Shown: positions 47,377-56,379, numbered from the stretch's first letter. The stretch is DNA of 64,000 nucleotides from CALMBW01 sp963779645 (GCA_963779645.1 CAVZYX010000005.1:1-64000); one strand, 5' to 3'. The notes: a model not told the origin generated them from the letters alone. A program made the numbers and translations.

Positions 47377-48168
47377 ATGGCTGATTATTCGGAGGAGCTT
47401 GCGTTCGCCCTGGAGATCGCGACCGACGCTGGCGCTATCGCTATGGCGCGGTTCGGCGGAGAGCATCAGTCGAAGGTCAAGGCTGATGGGTCGTGGGCTA
47501 CCGAGAGTGATCTCGCTGCAGAAACGGCCATTCGCACAGCGATAGCAGCGAAGTACCCAACCCACAACATCTTTGGCGAGGAAGAGGGGCTCGCCTCGGC
47601 CTCCGGGGGGGCGGCCGCTGATGGAGCTCCGACGTGGGTGGTCGATCCGATCGACGGAACGAACAACTACATGACAGCCATCCCGATCTGGGCAACCCTG
47701 GTCGGCCTGCGTATCGGGACAGAAACGGTCGTCGGTGTCTGCAATGCTCCGGCTATCAACGAGCTGTACGACGCGGCCCTCGGTTCGGGCGCTCGGATGA
47801 ACGGTTCACCGATCTCGGTCAGCGACACTGCTTCTCTAAGCGACGCGTTCGTTATCCATGCGAGCGTCCGACGGCTCTACGAGTACGGACTCGACGATCT
47901 CTACAACACATTGATCTTGAACTCGGCGCGCGATCGTGGGTTCGGGGACTTCTGGGGCCACATGCTCGTGGCGCGCGGCGCGGCGGACGTGATGGTTGAA
48001 CCAGAGTTAGCGCTGTGGGATGTTGCCGCGCTTCAACCGATCATCTCGGAAGCGGGCGGGCGCCTAACTAAGATCACCGGCGAAGCGTGGCTCGATGGAG
48101 GCTCGGTCCTTACCACGAACGGAAGCCTGCACGACGAGATAGTTGCGATCGCCTCAGCGGACAGATGA
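47377..48168 (+). CDS. hisN: Inositol-monophosphatase-family phosphatase, probably histidinol-phosphatase (HisN)
   Basis: 263 residues from ATG 47,377. Metal and substrate motifs: GEEEG (residues about 67-71), WVVDPIDGTNNYMTAIPIWA, and the C-terminal ALWDVAALQPIISEAGGRLT. The DGTNNYMxxIPIWATLVGL spacing is more like HisN than inositol-1-phosphatase; the latter remains possible. The start codon is two bases after the mature 3' end of tRNA-Leu, and the longer frame reads through the tRNA, so a Shine-Dalgarno site is absent. The mRNA is likely leaderless after tRNA 3' processing. Confidence 0.75.
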   Translation: MADYSEELAFALEIATDAGAIAMARFGGEHQSKVKADGSWATESDLAAETAIRTAIAAKYPTHNIFGEEEGLASASGGAAADGAPTWVVDPIDGTNNYMTAIPIWATLVGLRIGTETVVGVCNAPAINELYDAALGSGARMNGSPISVSDTASLSDAFVIHASVRRLYEYGLDDLYNTLILNSARDRGFGDFWGHMLVARGAADVMVEPELALWDVAALQPIISEAGGRLTKITGEAWLDGGSVLTTNGSLHDEIVAIASADR

Positions 48169-48224
48169 CACTTTCTTTGACGTGAAAAGGTCGTATAGCG
48201 ACTCAATTCCTACGCAGAATCGGG

Positions 48225-48884
48225 TTAGGGGTTGAGGCGGGTGATGGACCAGCCGCTTGAGTCTCGCTTGTAGAGGAAGCGGTCGTGGAGTCGGTTGGAG
48301 CGCGCTTTCCAGAACTCCATCTCCGTTGGGGTCAGGCGGAAGCCGCTCCAGTGTGGGGGCCGCGGCACGTCGGTGCCGAACCTCTCGCTGTTCGCAGCGA
48401 CTCGGCCCTCGAGTTCTTCTCGAGATGCCAGCGGAGCGCTCTGCTCGGACGCCCAAGCACCAAGTTTCGAATCGAGTGGTCGCGTCGCGAAGTACTCGTC
48501 CGCTTCCGAGTCGGAAACCTTCACGACAACACCACGCACTCCCACCTGCCGCTCCAACATCGGCCAGTAGAAGACGAGGGCAGCGTGCGGGTTCTGCTCG
48601 AGCTCGCGGCCCTTGCGGCTCGAAAGGTTCGTATAGAAGGTGAACCCGTTCTCGTCAACGGCTTTCAACAGAACGATGCGCGCAGAGGGCGAGCCCTTCG
48701 CATCTGCCGTTGCCAAGGTCATGGCGTTGGGCCAACCGGGATGTGCCTCCAGGGCTTCCTCCAACCACGACGCGAACTGAACCAACGGGTCGGGGTCGAG
48801 GTCATCGAGCTCAAGCGGCTCCGAAGTGTGACCGCCTCGCAGCTGGCTGACGCGTTCGGTCAGATCCTCGAAGCCTTCGGTCAT
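48225..48884 (-). CDS. pdxH: Pyridoxine/pyridoxamine 5'-phosphate oxidase
   Basis: 219 residues. ATG 48,884 overlaps the rdgB stop as ATGA, fixing the start. FMN-binding split-barrel with NAMTLATADAKGSPSARIVL, LLKAVDENGFTFYTNLSSRK and ALVFYWPMLERQVGVRG, and the C-terminal PPHWSGFRLTPTEMEFW and RLHDRFLY. Makes pyridoxal 5'-phosphate from PNP or PMP in the cytoplasm. Last gene of the long minus-strand operon; PLP is the cofactor of CysM encoded in the same operon. Confidence 0.92.
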   Translation of the reverse strand: MTEGFEDLTERVSQLRGGHTSEPLELDDLDPDPLVQFASWLEEALEAHPGWPNAMTLATADAKGSPSARIVLLKAVDENGFTFYTNLSSRKGRELEQNPHAALVFYWPMLERQVGVRGVVVKVSDSEADEYFATRPLDSKLGAWASEQSAPLASREELEGRVAANSERFGTDVPRPPHWSGFRLTPTEMEFWKARSNRLHDRFLYKRDSSGWSITRLNP

Positions 48885-49447
48885 GCCAGTTCCTCTGCAA
48901 GGCGACGGAAGGCACGGCCCCGGTGACTGAAGGCGAGCTTCTCCTCCAGGGGGATCTCGCCCATGGTCCGGGTTTCCCCGTCGGGAACGAAATGAGGGTC
49001 GTAGCCGAACCCAAGTGAGCCGCGGCCCTCTTCGATGATCGTTCCCGAGCATTCGCCCTCGGTCACGACCTCGCGGTCACCGTCTACGAACACCGCCACA
49101 CACCGGTAACGAGCGCTGCGATGCTCCATCCCAACCAAAGCTGCGATGAGCTTCGTGTTGTTCGATCCGTCTGTGGCGCCTTCCCCGGAATAGCGAGCCG
49201 ATAGAACGCCCGGCTCCCCACCGAGCGCATCGACCTCGAGTCCCGAGTCATCGGCGATCGCAGGTAAGCCGGTCGCCTCCGCGACGGTGCGCGCCTTCGC
49301 CAAAGCATTCGCGCGGAACGTGTCGAACGGTTCAACCAGTTCCAGGTTCGGCGCCACTTCATCTAGCGGGATGAGTTCCACGCCTGGCAGCAGAACGGCA
49401 ACCTGCTCGGCCTTGTGTTTGTTACGAGAAGCGAAGACGGCTTTCAC
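48881..49447 (-). CDS. rdgB: dITP/XTP pyrophosphatase (Ham1/RdgB)
   Basis: 188 residues. GTG 49,447 overlaps the rph stop as GTGA. N-terminal VFASRNKHKAEQVAVLL (SxNxxK), then FRANALAKARTVAEATG, AIADDSGLEVDALGGEPGV and GFGYDPHFVPDGETRTMGEI, with SHRGRAFRRL at the end. Hydrolyses deaminated purine nucleoside triphosphates to keep them out of DNA. The rph-rdgB pairing is common across bacteria. Confidence 0.92.
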   Translation of the reverse strand: MKAVFASRNKHKAEQVAVLLPGVELIPLDEVAPNLELVEPFDTFRANALAKARTVAEATGLPAIADDSGLEVDALGGEPGVLSARYSGEGATDGSNNTKLIAALVGMEHRSARYRCVAVFVDGDREVVTEGECSGTIIEEGRGSLGFGYDPHFVPDGETRTMGEIPLEEKLAFSHRGRAFRRLAEELA

Positions 49448-50175
49448 TCGCCGGCTGAAGCTCCGAGCGCGAGTTCCTGGGCCATCGTCAGTTCGCCGAT
49501 CCCCTTCTGACCCAGATCCAAGAGGATGTCGAGCTCTTTGCGCTCGAACGTTCCCTTCTCGGCGGTCCCTTGTACCTCGACGAATCTGCCCGTGCCCGTC
49601 ATGACGACGTTCATGTCCACTTCGGCGGTTGAGTCCTCGGCGTAGTTCAGGTCGAGGCACGGCACTCCGCCCACCAACCCGACGCTCACCGCAGCCACCG
49701 AGTCGATCAATGGGGTCGCGGTTATCGCTCCCTTTTCGAGGAGACCGTTGAAAGCTTGAGCCAGGGCGACGAATGCGCCCGTGATCGACGCGGTGCGCGT
49801 GCCTCCATCGGCCTGCAGCACGTCGCAGTCAAGCCACACTGTTCGTTCCCCGAGCAGGTCCATGTCCGTAACGGCGCGCAACGAGCGACCGATCAATCTC
49901 TGGATCTCTTGAGTTCGCCCCGATGGTCTTCCTTTGTTCACCTCGCGCGGGACTCGTTCGTCGGTCGACCGCGGAAGCATCGAGTACTCGGCCGTGACCC
50001 AGCCTTTGCCTCGGCCTTGCATCCATCTCGGCACGCTCTCTTCGAGCGATGCCGTGCAGATGACCCTCGTGTTGCCCATCGAGGCAAGGCACGAGCCTTC
50101 CGCGTTCGGCATGAATCCCGTGACGAGAGTCACCGGGCGTAACTGATCCGGCTCTCGTCCATCTACGCGCGTCAA
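49444..50175 (-). CDS. rph: Ribonuclease PH
   Basis: 243 residues; start TTG 50,175 overlaps the preceding TGA (TTGA). Conserved stretches: NTRVICTASLEESVPRWM, GWVTAEYSMLPRSTDER, GRTQEIQRLIGRSLRAV, VLQADGGTRTASITGAFVAL, CLDLNYAEDSTAEVDMNVVM. Phosphate-dependent 3' exonuclease trimming tRNA precursors. The window contains tRNAs without encoded CCA, for which 3' maturation enzymes matter. Confidence 0.93.
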   Translation of the reverse strand: MTRVDGREPDQLRPVTLVTGFMPNAEGSCLASMGNTRVICTASLEESVPRWMQGRGKGWVTAEYSMLPRSTDERVPREVNKGRPSGRTQEIQRLIGRSLRAVTDMDLLGERTVWLDCDVLQADGGTRTASITGAFVALAQAFNGLLEKGAITATPLIDSVAAVSVGLVGGVPCLDLNYAEDSTAEVDMNVVMTGTGRFVEVQGTAEKGTFERKELDILLDLGQKGIGELTMAQELALGASAGE

Positions 50176-50918
50176 CCGATCACCTCATATCTCTTGCCGT
50201 CGTCTGCCAATTCGATAGTTGCTCCCTTTGCCTCACGGCTGGCCTGCTGAAGCGTGAGACCGAGGTCAACGTTCTGCGGAAGATGGGAAAGCACCAGGTG
50301 CGGCACACCGTTCGCCATCGCGATGCGGCCGGCTTCACCCGCTTGCATGTGGCCGCTCCACCGGCCCCCATCTGTCTCTTGATAGGTAGCTTCGCAGATG
50401 AATAGGTCGGCACCTTTCGTGAGGCCATCGAGGTCTCCTGCAGGACCGGTATCGGCCGAGTAAGCGAAGACACCTCCTCCGAATTCGATCCGGACACCGA
50501 CGGTGTCGTCTATGTGCGCCATGCGGAAGAAGGAGATGGTTGCACCAAATAGCTCGACGGAGTCGCCCGCTGACACCGGTCGAAGATCGAAGGACTCATC
50601 GACCTGCGCGAACGCGCTGACCCGATCGAGCGTTTCCTGGGGCGCGAACAGCGGGATCTTAGGCAAAGGCTCGGCTTGTCCGTAGTGAAGCGCATGGTGC
50701 GCTTGGAACACATCGGTAGTGTGGTCCGGGTGCCGGTGCGTCAGGACTATCCCCCCAAGGTCGGGATAGTCGATGTATCCGAGGAGGTTCCTCCACGTCC
50801 CGGCTCCGGCATCGAGCCATAGGTTCGCATCGTCGAGCTGCACCAGGTATCCCGAGGCAGCGCGGTCGCGCGTAGCGAAGGTACCGGCTGATCCGAGAAC
50901 CGTCACGGTGAAACTCAA
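50172..50918 (-). CDS. Metallo-beta-lactamase-fold phosphodiesterase (Rv1339-like)
   Basis: About 248 residues. The start is probably TTG 50,918, which overlaps the murI stop as TTGA; TTG 50,930 is the longer alternative. Core motifs: VTVLGSAGTFATRDRAASGY, WLDAGAGTW, IVLTHRHPDHTTDVF (HxHxDH), RMAHIDDTVG and AYSADTGPAGD, LVLSHLPQNVD. Between murI and rph, as Rv1339 is in M. tuberculosis, where the protein is described as an atypical cyclic-nucleotide phosphodiesterase. Activity here is by position and similarity only. Confidence 0.75.
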   Translation of the reverse strand: MSFTVTVLGSAGTFATRDRAASGYLVQLDDANLWLDAGAGTWRNLLGYIDYPDLGGIVLTHRHPDHTTDVFQAHHALHYGQAEPLPKIPLFAPQETLDRVSAFAQVDESFDLRPVSAGDSVELFGATISFFRMAHIDDTVGVRIEFGGGVFAYSADTGPAGDLDGLTKGADLFICEATYQETDGGRWSGHMQAGEAGRIAMANGVPHLVLSHLPQNVDLGLTLQQASREAKGATIELADDGKRYEVIG

Positions 50919-51739
50919 AGCTCGGCCCAAGGCCGATACTCGATGCCGTTGAAAGCCGGGCCGAGGAGCAACTCTCCCAACTCGGAGAACATCCCCTCTT
51001 CGCTCGACGCGATGAAACGATGTTTACCGATGGCGCCGGAAGGGTTCAGGAGGTTGCGGTCCTTGAGGGCCGCGAACACCTCGGTTGCGGTTGCCTCTGC
51101 ACTTGAGATCAAAACAACGTCCTCCCCCATGACGTACTGGATCACGCCGGTCAGCAGAGGGTAATGCGTGCAGCCGAGGATCAAGGTGTCGACACCTACT
51201 TCTTTCAGGGGGGCCAGGTACTCCTCGGCCACCCGGAAAACCTCTTCAGACGCGGTCTCCCCCCGCTCGACGAACTCAACGAACCGGGGGCAGGCTTGAG
51301 ACACCATGGTCACGTTCTGTCTCGTCGCAGCGAGCACCCTGTCGTAGGAGCCAGAGGTCACCGTGGCGGCGGTCCCGATCAATCCGATCCGTCGATTGCG
51401 GGTTGCAGACACGGCGGCCTTGATGCCAGGTTCGATCACGGACAGAACCTGCATGTCGTAACGCTCGACGGCCTCGTTGAACGCATGCGACGCCGCCGAG
51501 TTACACGCGATCACCAGCATCTTGGTGCCCTCGTCGACCAAGTGATCCATGATCTCGAGAGCGAAACGGCGAACCTCGTCGTGAGGGCGCGGCCCGTAGG
51601 GGCAGCGCGCCGTATCGCCCAGATAGATGATGTCTTCGTGAGGCAAGAGGTCGATGACCGCTCTCGCCACCGTCAGGCCCCCAACACCCGAATCGAACAT
51701 CCCGATCGGAAGTGAAGCTCGGTCGTCGGCTACCACCAA
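50915..51739 (-). CDS. murI: Glutamate racemase
   Basis: 274 residues; start TTG 51,739 (or GTG 51,736) inside the end of cysM, with GAGGAA upstream. Catalytic cysteines in VIACNSAASHAFNEAV and LILGCTHYPLLTGVI. The N-terminal IGMFDSGVGGLTVARAVIDL and YLGDTARCPYGPRPHDEV are standard. Supplies D-glutamate for peptidoglycan. The frame continues from cysM with an overlap, so the two are translationally coupled. Confidence 0.93.
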   Translation of the reverse strand: MVVADDRASLPIGMFDSGVGGLTVARAVIDLLPHEDIIYLGDTARCPYGPRPHDEVRRFALEIMDHLVDEGTKMLVIACNSAASHAFNEAVERYDMQVLSVIEPGIKAAVSATRNRRIGLIGTAATVTSGSYDRVLAATRQNVTMVSQACPRFVEFVERGETASEEVFRVAEEYLAPLKEVGVDTLILGCTHYPLLTGVIQYVMGEDVVLISSAEATATEVFAALKDRNLLNPSGAIGKHRFIASSEEGMFSELGELLLGPAFNGIEYRPWAEL

Positions 51740-52671
51740 AGTGTTTCCTCTACCTGCTCCTCAGCCGTATCGATGTCCTCGGTCCAAGCTTCGGTCGACA
51801 GGTACTTCCATCCTCCATCCGGAAGAAGGCAGACAACGTCTCCTCCACCTTTTGAGGAGAGACGCTCGGCAACGCGTTGCGCGACCCAGATGATCGCTCC
51901 CGACGAGATCCCGGCGAAGATGCCTTCCCTCTGAAGCAACTCCCGCGTCCAGATGACTCCATCGCGCGCTTTGACCATCACTTTCGAGTCAAGCATCTCG
52001 GGATCGAAGATCGGCGGGACGTAGCCGTCCTCGAGTGATCGCAGGCCGTACACGAGTTCACCGAGCTGCGGCTCGGCGGCAACGATCAAGCACTCGGGGT
52101 TGTGTTCCTTCAGGCGCTTCCCGTTGCCCATCAAAGTCCCACCGGTTCCGAGGCCTGCAACGAACGCCTTCACATCGGGAAGGTCGTCGATGATCTCTTG
52201 AGCGGTCCCGAAGTAGTGCGCATTGATGTTGGCTTCGTTGCCGTACTGGAAGGGCATGTAGAAACGATCGTCGTTCGACATCTCGAGGGCGAGCGCCACC
52301 GCACCGTTCGAGCCCTTGTCGCCGGGTGAGAACGTGATCTCGGCTCCGAATGCTTTCAGCAACGACACCCGTTCAGACGACGCGTTGTCGGGCATCACTG
52401 CGTTGAACGGATACCCGCGCAGCTTCGCAACCATCGCAAGAGAGATACCTGTGTTGCCTGATGTCGGTTCGAGGATGATCTTGTCTTTGGTCAGCTCTCC
52501 AGAAGCTTCAGCTTCTTCGACCATCTTCAGAGCGATCCGGTCTTTCACCGAACCGGTTGGGTTCTGACCTTCGAGCTTGACCCACAGCCGAACGTTGTCG
52601 ACGGGAGTCAGGTGCGGGACCTCAACCAGGGGCGTGTTCCCGATCAGGTCGAGGATGGACTTGTACTTCAA
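51730..52671 (-). CDS. cysM: CysO-dependent cysteine synthase (CysM-type)
   Basis: 313 residues. PLP lysine in NPTGSVKDRIALKM, phosphate loop EPTSGNTGISLAMVA, and GLGTGGTLMGNGKRLKE. The block MPDNASSERVSLLKAFGAEI and the 'EEQVEETLWW' tail resemble the mycobacterial CysM group, which uses O-phosphoserine and the thiocarboxylated carrier CysO as sulfur donor. cysO ends six bases upstream and mec precedes it, completing the three-gene pathway for cysteine synthesis. Confidence 0.88.
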   Translation of the reverse strand: MKYKSILDLIGNTPLVEVPHLTPVDNVRLWVKLEGQNPTGSVKDRIALKMVEEAEASGELTKDKIILEPTSGNTGISLAMVAKLRGYPFNAVMPDNASSERVSLLKAFGAEITFSPGDKGSNGAVALALEMSNDDRFYMPFQYGNEANINAHYFGTAQEIIDDLPDVKAFVAGLGTGGTLMGNGKRLKEHNPECLIVAAEPQLGELVYGLRSLEDGYVPPIFDPEMLDSKVMVKARDGVIWTRELLQREGIFAGISSGAIIWVAQRVAERLSSKGGGDVVCLLPDGGWKYLSTEAWTEDIDTAEEQVEETLWW

Positions 52672-52677
52672 GGTTTG

Positions 52678-52953
52678 TTACCCGCCGGCTACCGAGGGCA
52701 GAAGCGAGACGACGTCACCATCCGCCACCTTGGTCTCGAGCTTGTCGAGGTAGCGAGCATCCTCGTCGTTGACATAGACGTTGATGTAACGGTGGAGGCT
52801 CCCCTCGTCCGTGAGGACCTGATCACGGAGGCCGGGGAATCGGGTACCCAACTCATCGATGAGCTCGGCGACGGTCCCTGCGTCAACCTCAGCTACGGCC
52901 TCGTTATTGGTGAACTTCCTGAATACGGTGGGGATACGAACCTCGACGGGCAC
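52678..52953 (-). CDS. cysO: Ubiquitin-like sulfur carrier protein (CysO/MoaD-ThiS family)
   Basis: 91 residues ending in Gly-Gly (LLPSVAGG), the terminus that is thiocarboxylated. Beta-grasp fold with VRIPTVFRKFTNNEAVAEVD and YINVYVNDEDARYLDKLETK. Delivers sulfide to CysM. Six bases before cysM. A 79-base spacer separates it from mec. No MoeZ-type activating enzyme is in the window. Confidence 0.9.
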   Translation of the reverse strand: MPVEVRIPTVFRKFTNNEAVAEVDAGTVAELIDELGTRFPGLRDQVLTDEGSLHRYINVYVNDEDARYLDKLETKVADGDVVSLLPSVAGG

Positions 52954-53032
52954 ACTTCCTCCTTGGATCCCGGTATCGCCAACATCGATGGTAACCGCCA
53001 GCCCTACGAGGACCTTCCCGTCAGCGAAGTAC

Positions 53033-53467
53033 CTATCTCACTTCTACGGGGATCTCGATGATCTCGCCCGTCTCGTCCACCCAGTTGTCCTTAACCAGTC
53101 TGAAAGCTCGGATGACAGGTGGATCGTTCGCGAGCGACAGGATGACGTACGGGACGGCCTCGGATGCTGCACGAACATCGGTGGGAGATGGGTAGGCCTC
53201 CGTGCGGGTGTGAGAGTGATAGACCGCGGCAAGATCCCAACCCTTGGCGCGCATCTCTCTGTCGACCGCCAGGTACTCCTCGGGAACGAGCCGGTATCGG
53301 ACCGGACTCCCCTCTTCGTTCGTCATCCGATAGCAGTGGACTATCCGACCGCCCGCCGAGGCGAGCAGCCCGCAGGCTTCGTTCGGCCGTTCTTCGAGAC
53401 AGTGCTCCACCATGGCCTGGGCGATCGCTTCGGGTACGGCAAAAACCTCCGTTAGTTCGTCAACCAC
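53033..53467 (-). CDS. mec: JAMM-type zinc peptidase Mec (CysO-cysteine peptidase)
   Basis: 144 residues; GTG 53,467 overlaps selD by 16 bases. The JAMM metal site is complete: Glu in ERPNEACGLLASAGG, HxH and Asp in VYHSHTRTEAYPSPTDV. Removes cysteine from the CysO-Cys adduct made by CysM. Gene order mec-cysO-cysM is that of M. tuberculosis Rv1334-Rv1336. Confidence 0.9.
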   Translation of the reverse strand: MVDELTEVFAVPEAIAQAMVEHCLEERPNEACGLLASAGGRIVHCYRMTNEEGSPVRYRLVPEEYLAVDREMRAKGWDLAAVYHSHTRTEAYPSPTDVRAASEAVPYVILSLANDPPVIRAFRLVKDNWVDETGEIIEIPVEVR

Positions 53468-54489
53468 ACGCGCCCGTCCCCTTCTTTGATCCGACCGATC
53501 CGACTTGCAGCTTGATACCCAGACTCACGGAGTTGAGTCAGGAGAGTATCGACTTCATCTGGAGGTACGGCGATAAGCAGTCCTCCGGATGTCTGCGCGT
53601 CGAAAAGAACGGAAAGAAGGGTGTCGTCGGTTCCGCCGGCGTCGACCCGATCGATCTGAGTGCGGCGGTTCCGTTGGCTGCCGCCGGGCAGGACGCCACG
53701 CCTAGCGAGGTCTTCAGCCCCCAGGAGCAGTGGCACCGCCGAGACATCGATCTCGGCGTCGATCCGCCCGGCCAACATCTCCAAGAGGTGACCCATGAGT
53801 GAGAAGCCGGTCACGTCAGTGGCGGCCGAGGCGCGGGCCGACCGCATGGCGTCGGCACCTCCTGCGTTCAACTGTGTCATCGAGGTGATAGCGGCATCCA
53901 CCGAAGCAGCTTCCGCGACGCCTTCCTTGATCGCGCTGGAGATGATCCCGGTCCCGATCGCCTTCGTTAGAACGAGGGCATCGCCTGGTTGCGCTCCGGT
54001 GTTCCGGATGATGTTGGCAGGGTCGATCGTGCCGGTTACGGCTAGCCCGTACTTGGGCTCGGGGTCGTCTACCGAGTGGCCACCAACGATGGTTACGCCC
54101 GCCTCCGTACATTTCTCCTCACCACCACGCAGCACTTCGCCAAGGATCCCGAAGTCGAGTGACCGCGGCCATCCCACGAGATTCAAAGCAGTCTTGGGAG
54201 AGCCCCCCATGGCAAAGACATCGGACAGCGCGTTCGTTGCGGCGATCTGCCCCCAGGTACGCGGGTCATCGACGATCGGCGTGAAGAAATCGACCGTCTG
54301 TACAAGCGCGATCGAATCGCTCACCTGATAGATGGCTGCGTCATCTGGGTCGGACAGGCCCACGAGAACCGCCGGGTCAACCGATGTTCCAGACAAGTGG
54401 CGCAAGACCTGCGCCAACTCGTCGGTACCAAGCTTGCAAGCGCAGCCGCCGCCGTGACTGTAGGACGTGAGCCTTATCTTGTCCGTCAC
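53452..54489 (-). CDS. selD: Selenophosphate synthetase (selenide, water dikinase)
   Basis: 345 residues from GTG 54,489, which overlaps the PIG-L stop as GTGA; a longer frame starts at 54,540. The catalytic N-terminal loop reads SYSHGGGCACKLGTDELAQV, with Cys at the Cys/Sec position. Further blocks: DPDDAAIYQVSDSIALVQTV, VDFFTPIVDDPRTWGQIAAT, NALSDVFAMGG, GHSVDDPEPKYGLAVTG, ATDVTGFSLMGHLLEM. Makes selenophosphate from selenide and ATP. No selA, selB, tRNA-Sec or other user is in the window. In-operon position next to the cysteine genes is unusual. Confidence 0.92.
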   Translation of the reverse strand: MTDKIRLTSYSHGGGCACKLGTDELAQVLRHLSGTSVDPAVLVGLSDPDDAAIYQVSDSIALVQTVDFFTPIVDDPRTWGQIAATNALSDVFAMGGSPKTALNLVGWPRSLDFGILGEVLRGGEEKCTEAGVTIVGGHSVDDPEPKYGLAVTGTIDPANIIRNTGAQPGDALVLTKAIGTGIISSAIKEGVAEAASVDAAITSMTQLNAGGADAMRSARASAATDVTGFSLMGHLLEMLAGRIDAEIDVSAVPLLLGAEDLARRGVLPGGSQRNRRTQIDRVDAGGTDDTLLSVLFDAQTSGGLLIAVPPDEVDTLLTQLRESGYQAASRIGRIKEGDGRVWLTN

Positions 54490-55205
54490 GATGCGGCCGG
54501 TGACGGAGAACGGAAGTACTCCACCCGGTTTACCTCCCACACGTGCTCTCCGGGCAATGCCTCGAACATCGCGCCGATCTGACTGGCCTGAGCCAACAGC
54601 GATCGCTTCTTCAACTCGAACAGATCGTCGGGCACGCAGAACGCGACCTCCGCTTCGTCATCGGGGACGGTCGGAGGCTCCCAGTCCGTGGACATGACGA
54701 TGCGATCGAGCTGCATCATCTCGGCGTAGGTCTCCCACCAACTCTCGGTCTTCGTCGCGTAGAGGAGTTTGGTTCCGGGGGCCGCGCTCTGCTCGACCGC
54801 CGCCGTAGTCCATCGCGACACTGCGATGTGGTCTGCGTGTGCCGTCATACCGTCGGGGCCGAAAGTCAGAACGGTGGCAGGTTTCACTTCTTCGATGACC
54901 GAACGGATCCTTGCGATGGCTTCCCGGTCAGGCACATCCGCGCATCCGCCGTCGGGGTAGTCCAGCCAACGATGCTCCGTCACGCCGAGGATCTTCAGAG
55001 ACTCCTCGAGTTCGGTCGTACGGATCTCCGCGAGGCGCTCCGGTGGCCATCTCTCGGGGTCCTGGATCCCAAGCTCGCCCCGGGTGGCCGTCATGCACAC
55101 CACCCGCTGCCCCTTCCGGATGGCGTCGGCCATCAGGCCCGCCGATAAGAAGGTCTCGTCGTCCGGGTGGGCCCACACGCCGAGGATCGGAGCCGCCAAC
55201 GTCAT
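54486..55205 (-). CDS. PIG-L/LmbE-family N-acetylglucosamine-type deacetylase
   Basis: 239 residues from ATG 55,205 (an in-frame ATG at 55,223 is possible; the rest of the longer frame is not conserved in style). Zinc motif GVWAHPDDETFLSAGLMAD and the second His site GMTAHADHIAVSRW. Family members deacetylate GlcNAc-containing substrates, including mycothiol pathway enzymes MshB and Mca. Which one applies cannot be told. First gene of the operon leading to pdxH. Confidence 0.8.
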   Translation of the reverse strand: MTLAAPILGVWAHPDDETFLSAGLMADAIRKGQRVVCMTATRGELGIQDPERWPPERLAEIRTTELEESLKILGVTEHRWLDYPDGGCADVPDREAIARIRSVIEEVKPATVLTFGPDGMTAHADHIAVSRWTTAAVEQSAAPGTKLLYATKTESWWETYAEMMQLDRIVMSTDWEPPTVPDDEAEVAFCVPDDLFELKKRSLLAQASQIGAMFEALPGEHVWEVNRVEYFRSPSPAAS

Positions 55206-55351
55206 TGGGGTTTTGTACCTCATGTGGCGGGAAAAGCGAGCGGTAGGGTTTGCCCCTCCCTGGGTAGAACTCTCACTTAGGGCGCCTATCCATCGATATC
55301 GGACAGGCCCCTTAAGGTGGGGCGACTCAATACTGAATGGGAAGGTGACAC

Positions 55352-56362
55352 ATGGAACGGCGAATCGCACTTGGCATCTCGATGATCCTCGTAGGCGTGG
55401 CATTCGCGTCGATGATGGTCGGCGTAGGCAGCGCCCAACAAGGCACAGCGACGTACGGATTCGAGGAATGCGAAGAAGGCTGGACCGTAGAGATCAATTC
55501 AGACAATCCTGTTGCTCCCGGCTGGGAGCGCGCCGCGCCTGGTGACGAGTCCGAGTTCGCTTGGCATGCGACCGATATCCCAGTTACCGGAACCGAGACC
55601 TTCTTGATCTCCCCAGTCCACCAAGCAGCTGGATCGGCGGTAAACCTTGGATACCGCTTCGCGTACTCGAACGTTGGTGACGACTTCGAGTTGCTGGCCG
55701 TCGAATGGTCCACGGACGGCGCCGCTTGGACCGAGCTCGAGAACTACCAGGGTGAAAGCGAAGGCTACCCAGCCTTCATAGATGGATCGCAGACCTTCAC
55801 TCCCCCGGCCGGTCCTTTCCAGGTGAGGTTCAGGTTCTTCTCGGACGTGCTGGGCGAGGGCACCGCCCTAGCTGACGTCGACAACGTCACCATCAACAGG
55901 CCCGAACCGGCCGAGGCGACATGCGAGACACCCTCTGCTTCTCCTTCGGGTTCGACCAGTGCTAGCGCGTCACCAACCGGCAGCCCGGCCCCCACGGTGT
56001 CGCCGACGGGGGGTCCTTCACCCAGCCCCTCGCCAACAGAGCCACCAGTGGACCCACGGGGTTGCACGATCTTCGGAACTGAAGATAACGACGAGCTCAC
56101 CGGGACCTCAGGCGCCGACATAATCTGCGGCTACGAAGGCAACGACACGATCAACGGCCGCGGTGGGAACGACAAGGTCTACGGAGACAGCGGTGGAGAC
56201 AGCGTCCGCGGTGGCTCCGGCAACGACCGGCTCAAGGGCGGCGGGGGTAAAGACAACCTTCGCGGCGGCAAAGGCAACGACAAGCACAACGGCGGTGGCG
56301 GTACCGACACCTGCAAAGACGATCAGGGCAGCAACCGCTTCCAAAGCTGCGAAAAGAGTTAA
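55352..56362 (+). CDS. Exported protein with C-terminal RTX-type calcium repeats
   Basis: 336 residues; GAAGGTGACAC precedes ATG 55,352. Signal peptide IALGISMILVGVAFASMMVG. Residues about 30-195 form a beta-sandwich with two Trp-rich strands (EECEEGWTVEINSDNPVAPG). A Ser/Pro/Thr linker (about 200-240) leads to RTX nonapeptides GGxGxDxL: GYEGNDTINGRGGNDKVYG, GGSGNDRLKGGGGKDNLRG, GGKGNDKHNGGGGTD. Calcium binding outside the cell is expected. Divergent from the PIG-L operon. Confidence 0.75.
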   Translation: MERRIALGISMILVGVAFASMMVGVGSAQQGTATYGFEECEEGWTVEINSDNPVAPGWERAAPGDESEFAWHATDIPVTGTETFLISPVHQAAGSAVNLGYRFAYSNVGDDFELLAVEWSTDGAAWTELENYQGESEGYPAFIDGSQTFTPPAGPFQVRFRFFSDVLGEGTALADVDNVTINRPEPAEATCETPSASPSGSTSASASPTGSPAPTVSPTGGPSPSPSPTEPPVDPRGCTIFGTEDNDELTGTSGADIICGYEGNDTINGRGGNDKVYGDSGGDSVRGGSGNDRLKGGGGKDNLRGGKGNDKHNGGGGTDTCKDDQGSNRFQSCEKS

Positions 56363-56379
56363 CGACTAGTTCGGATCCC

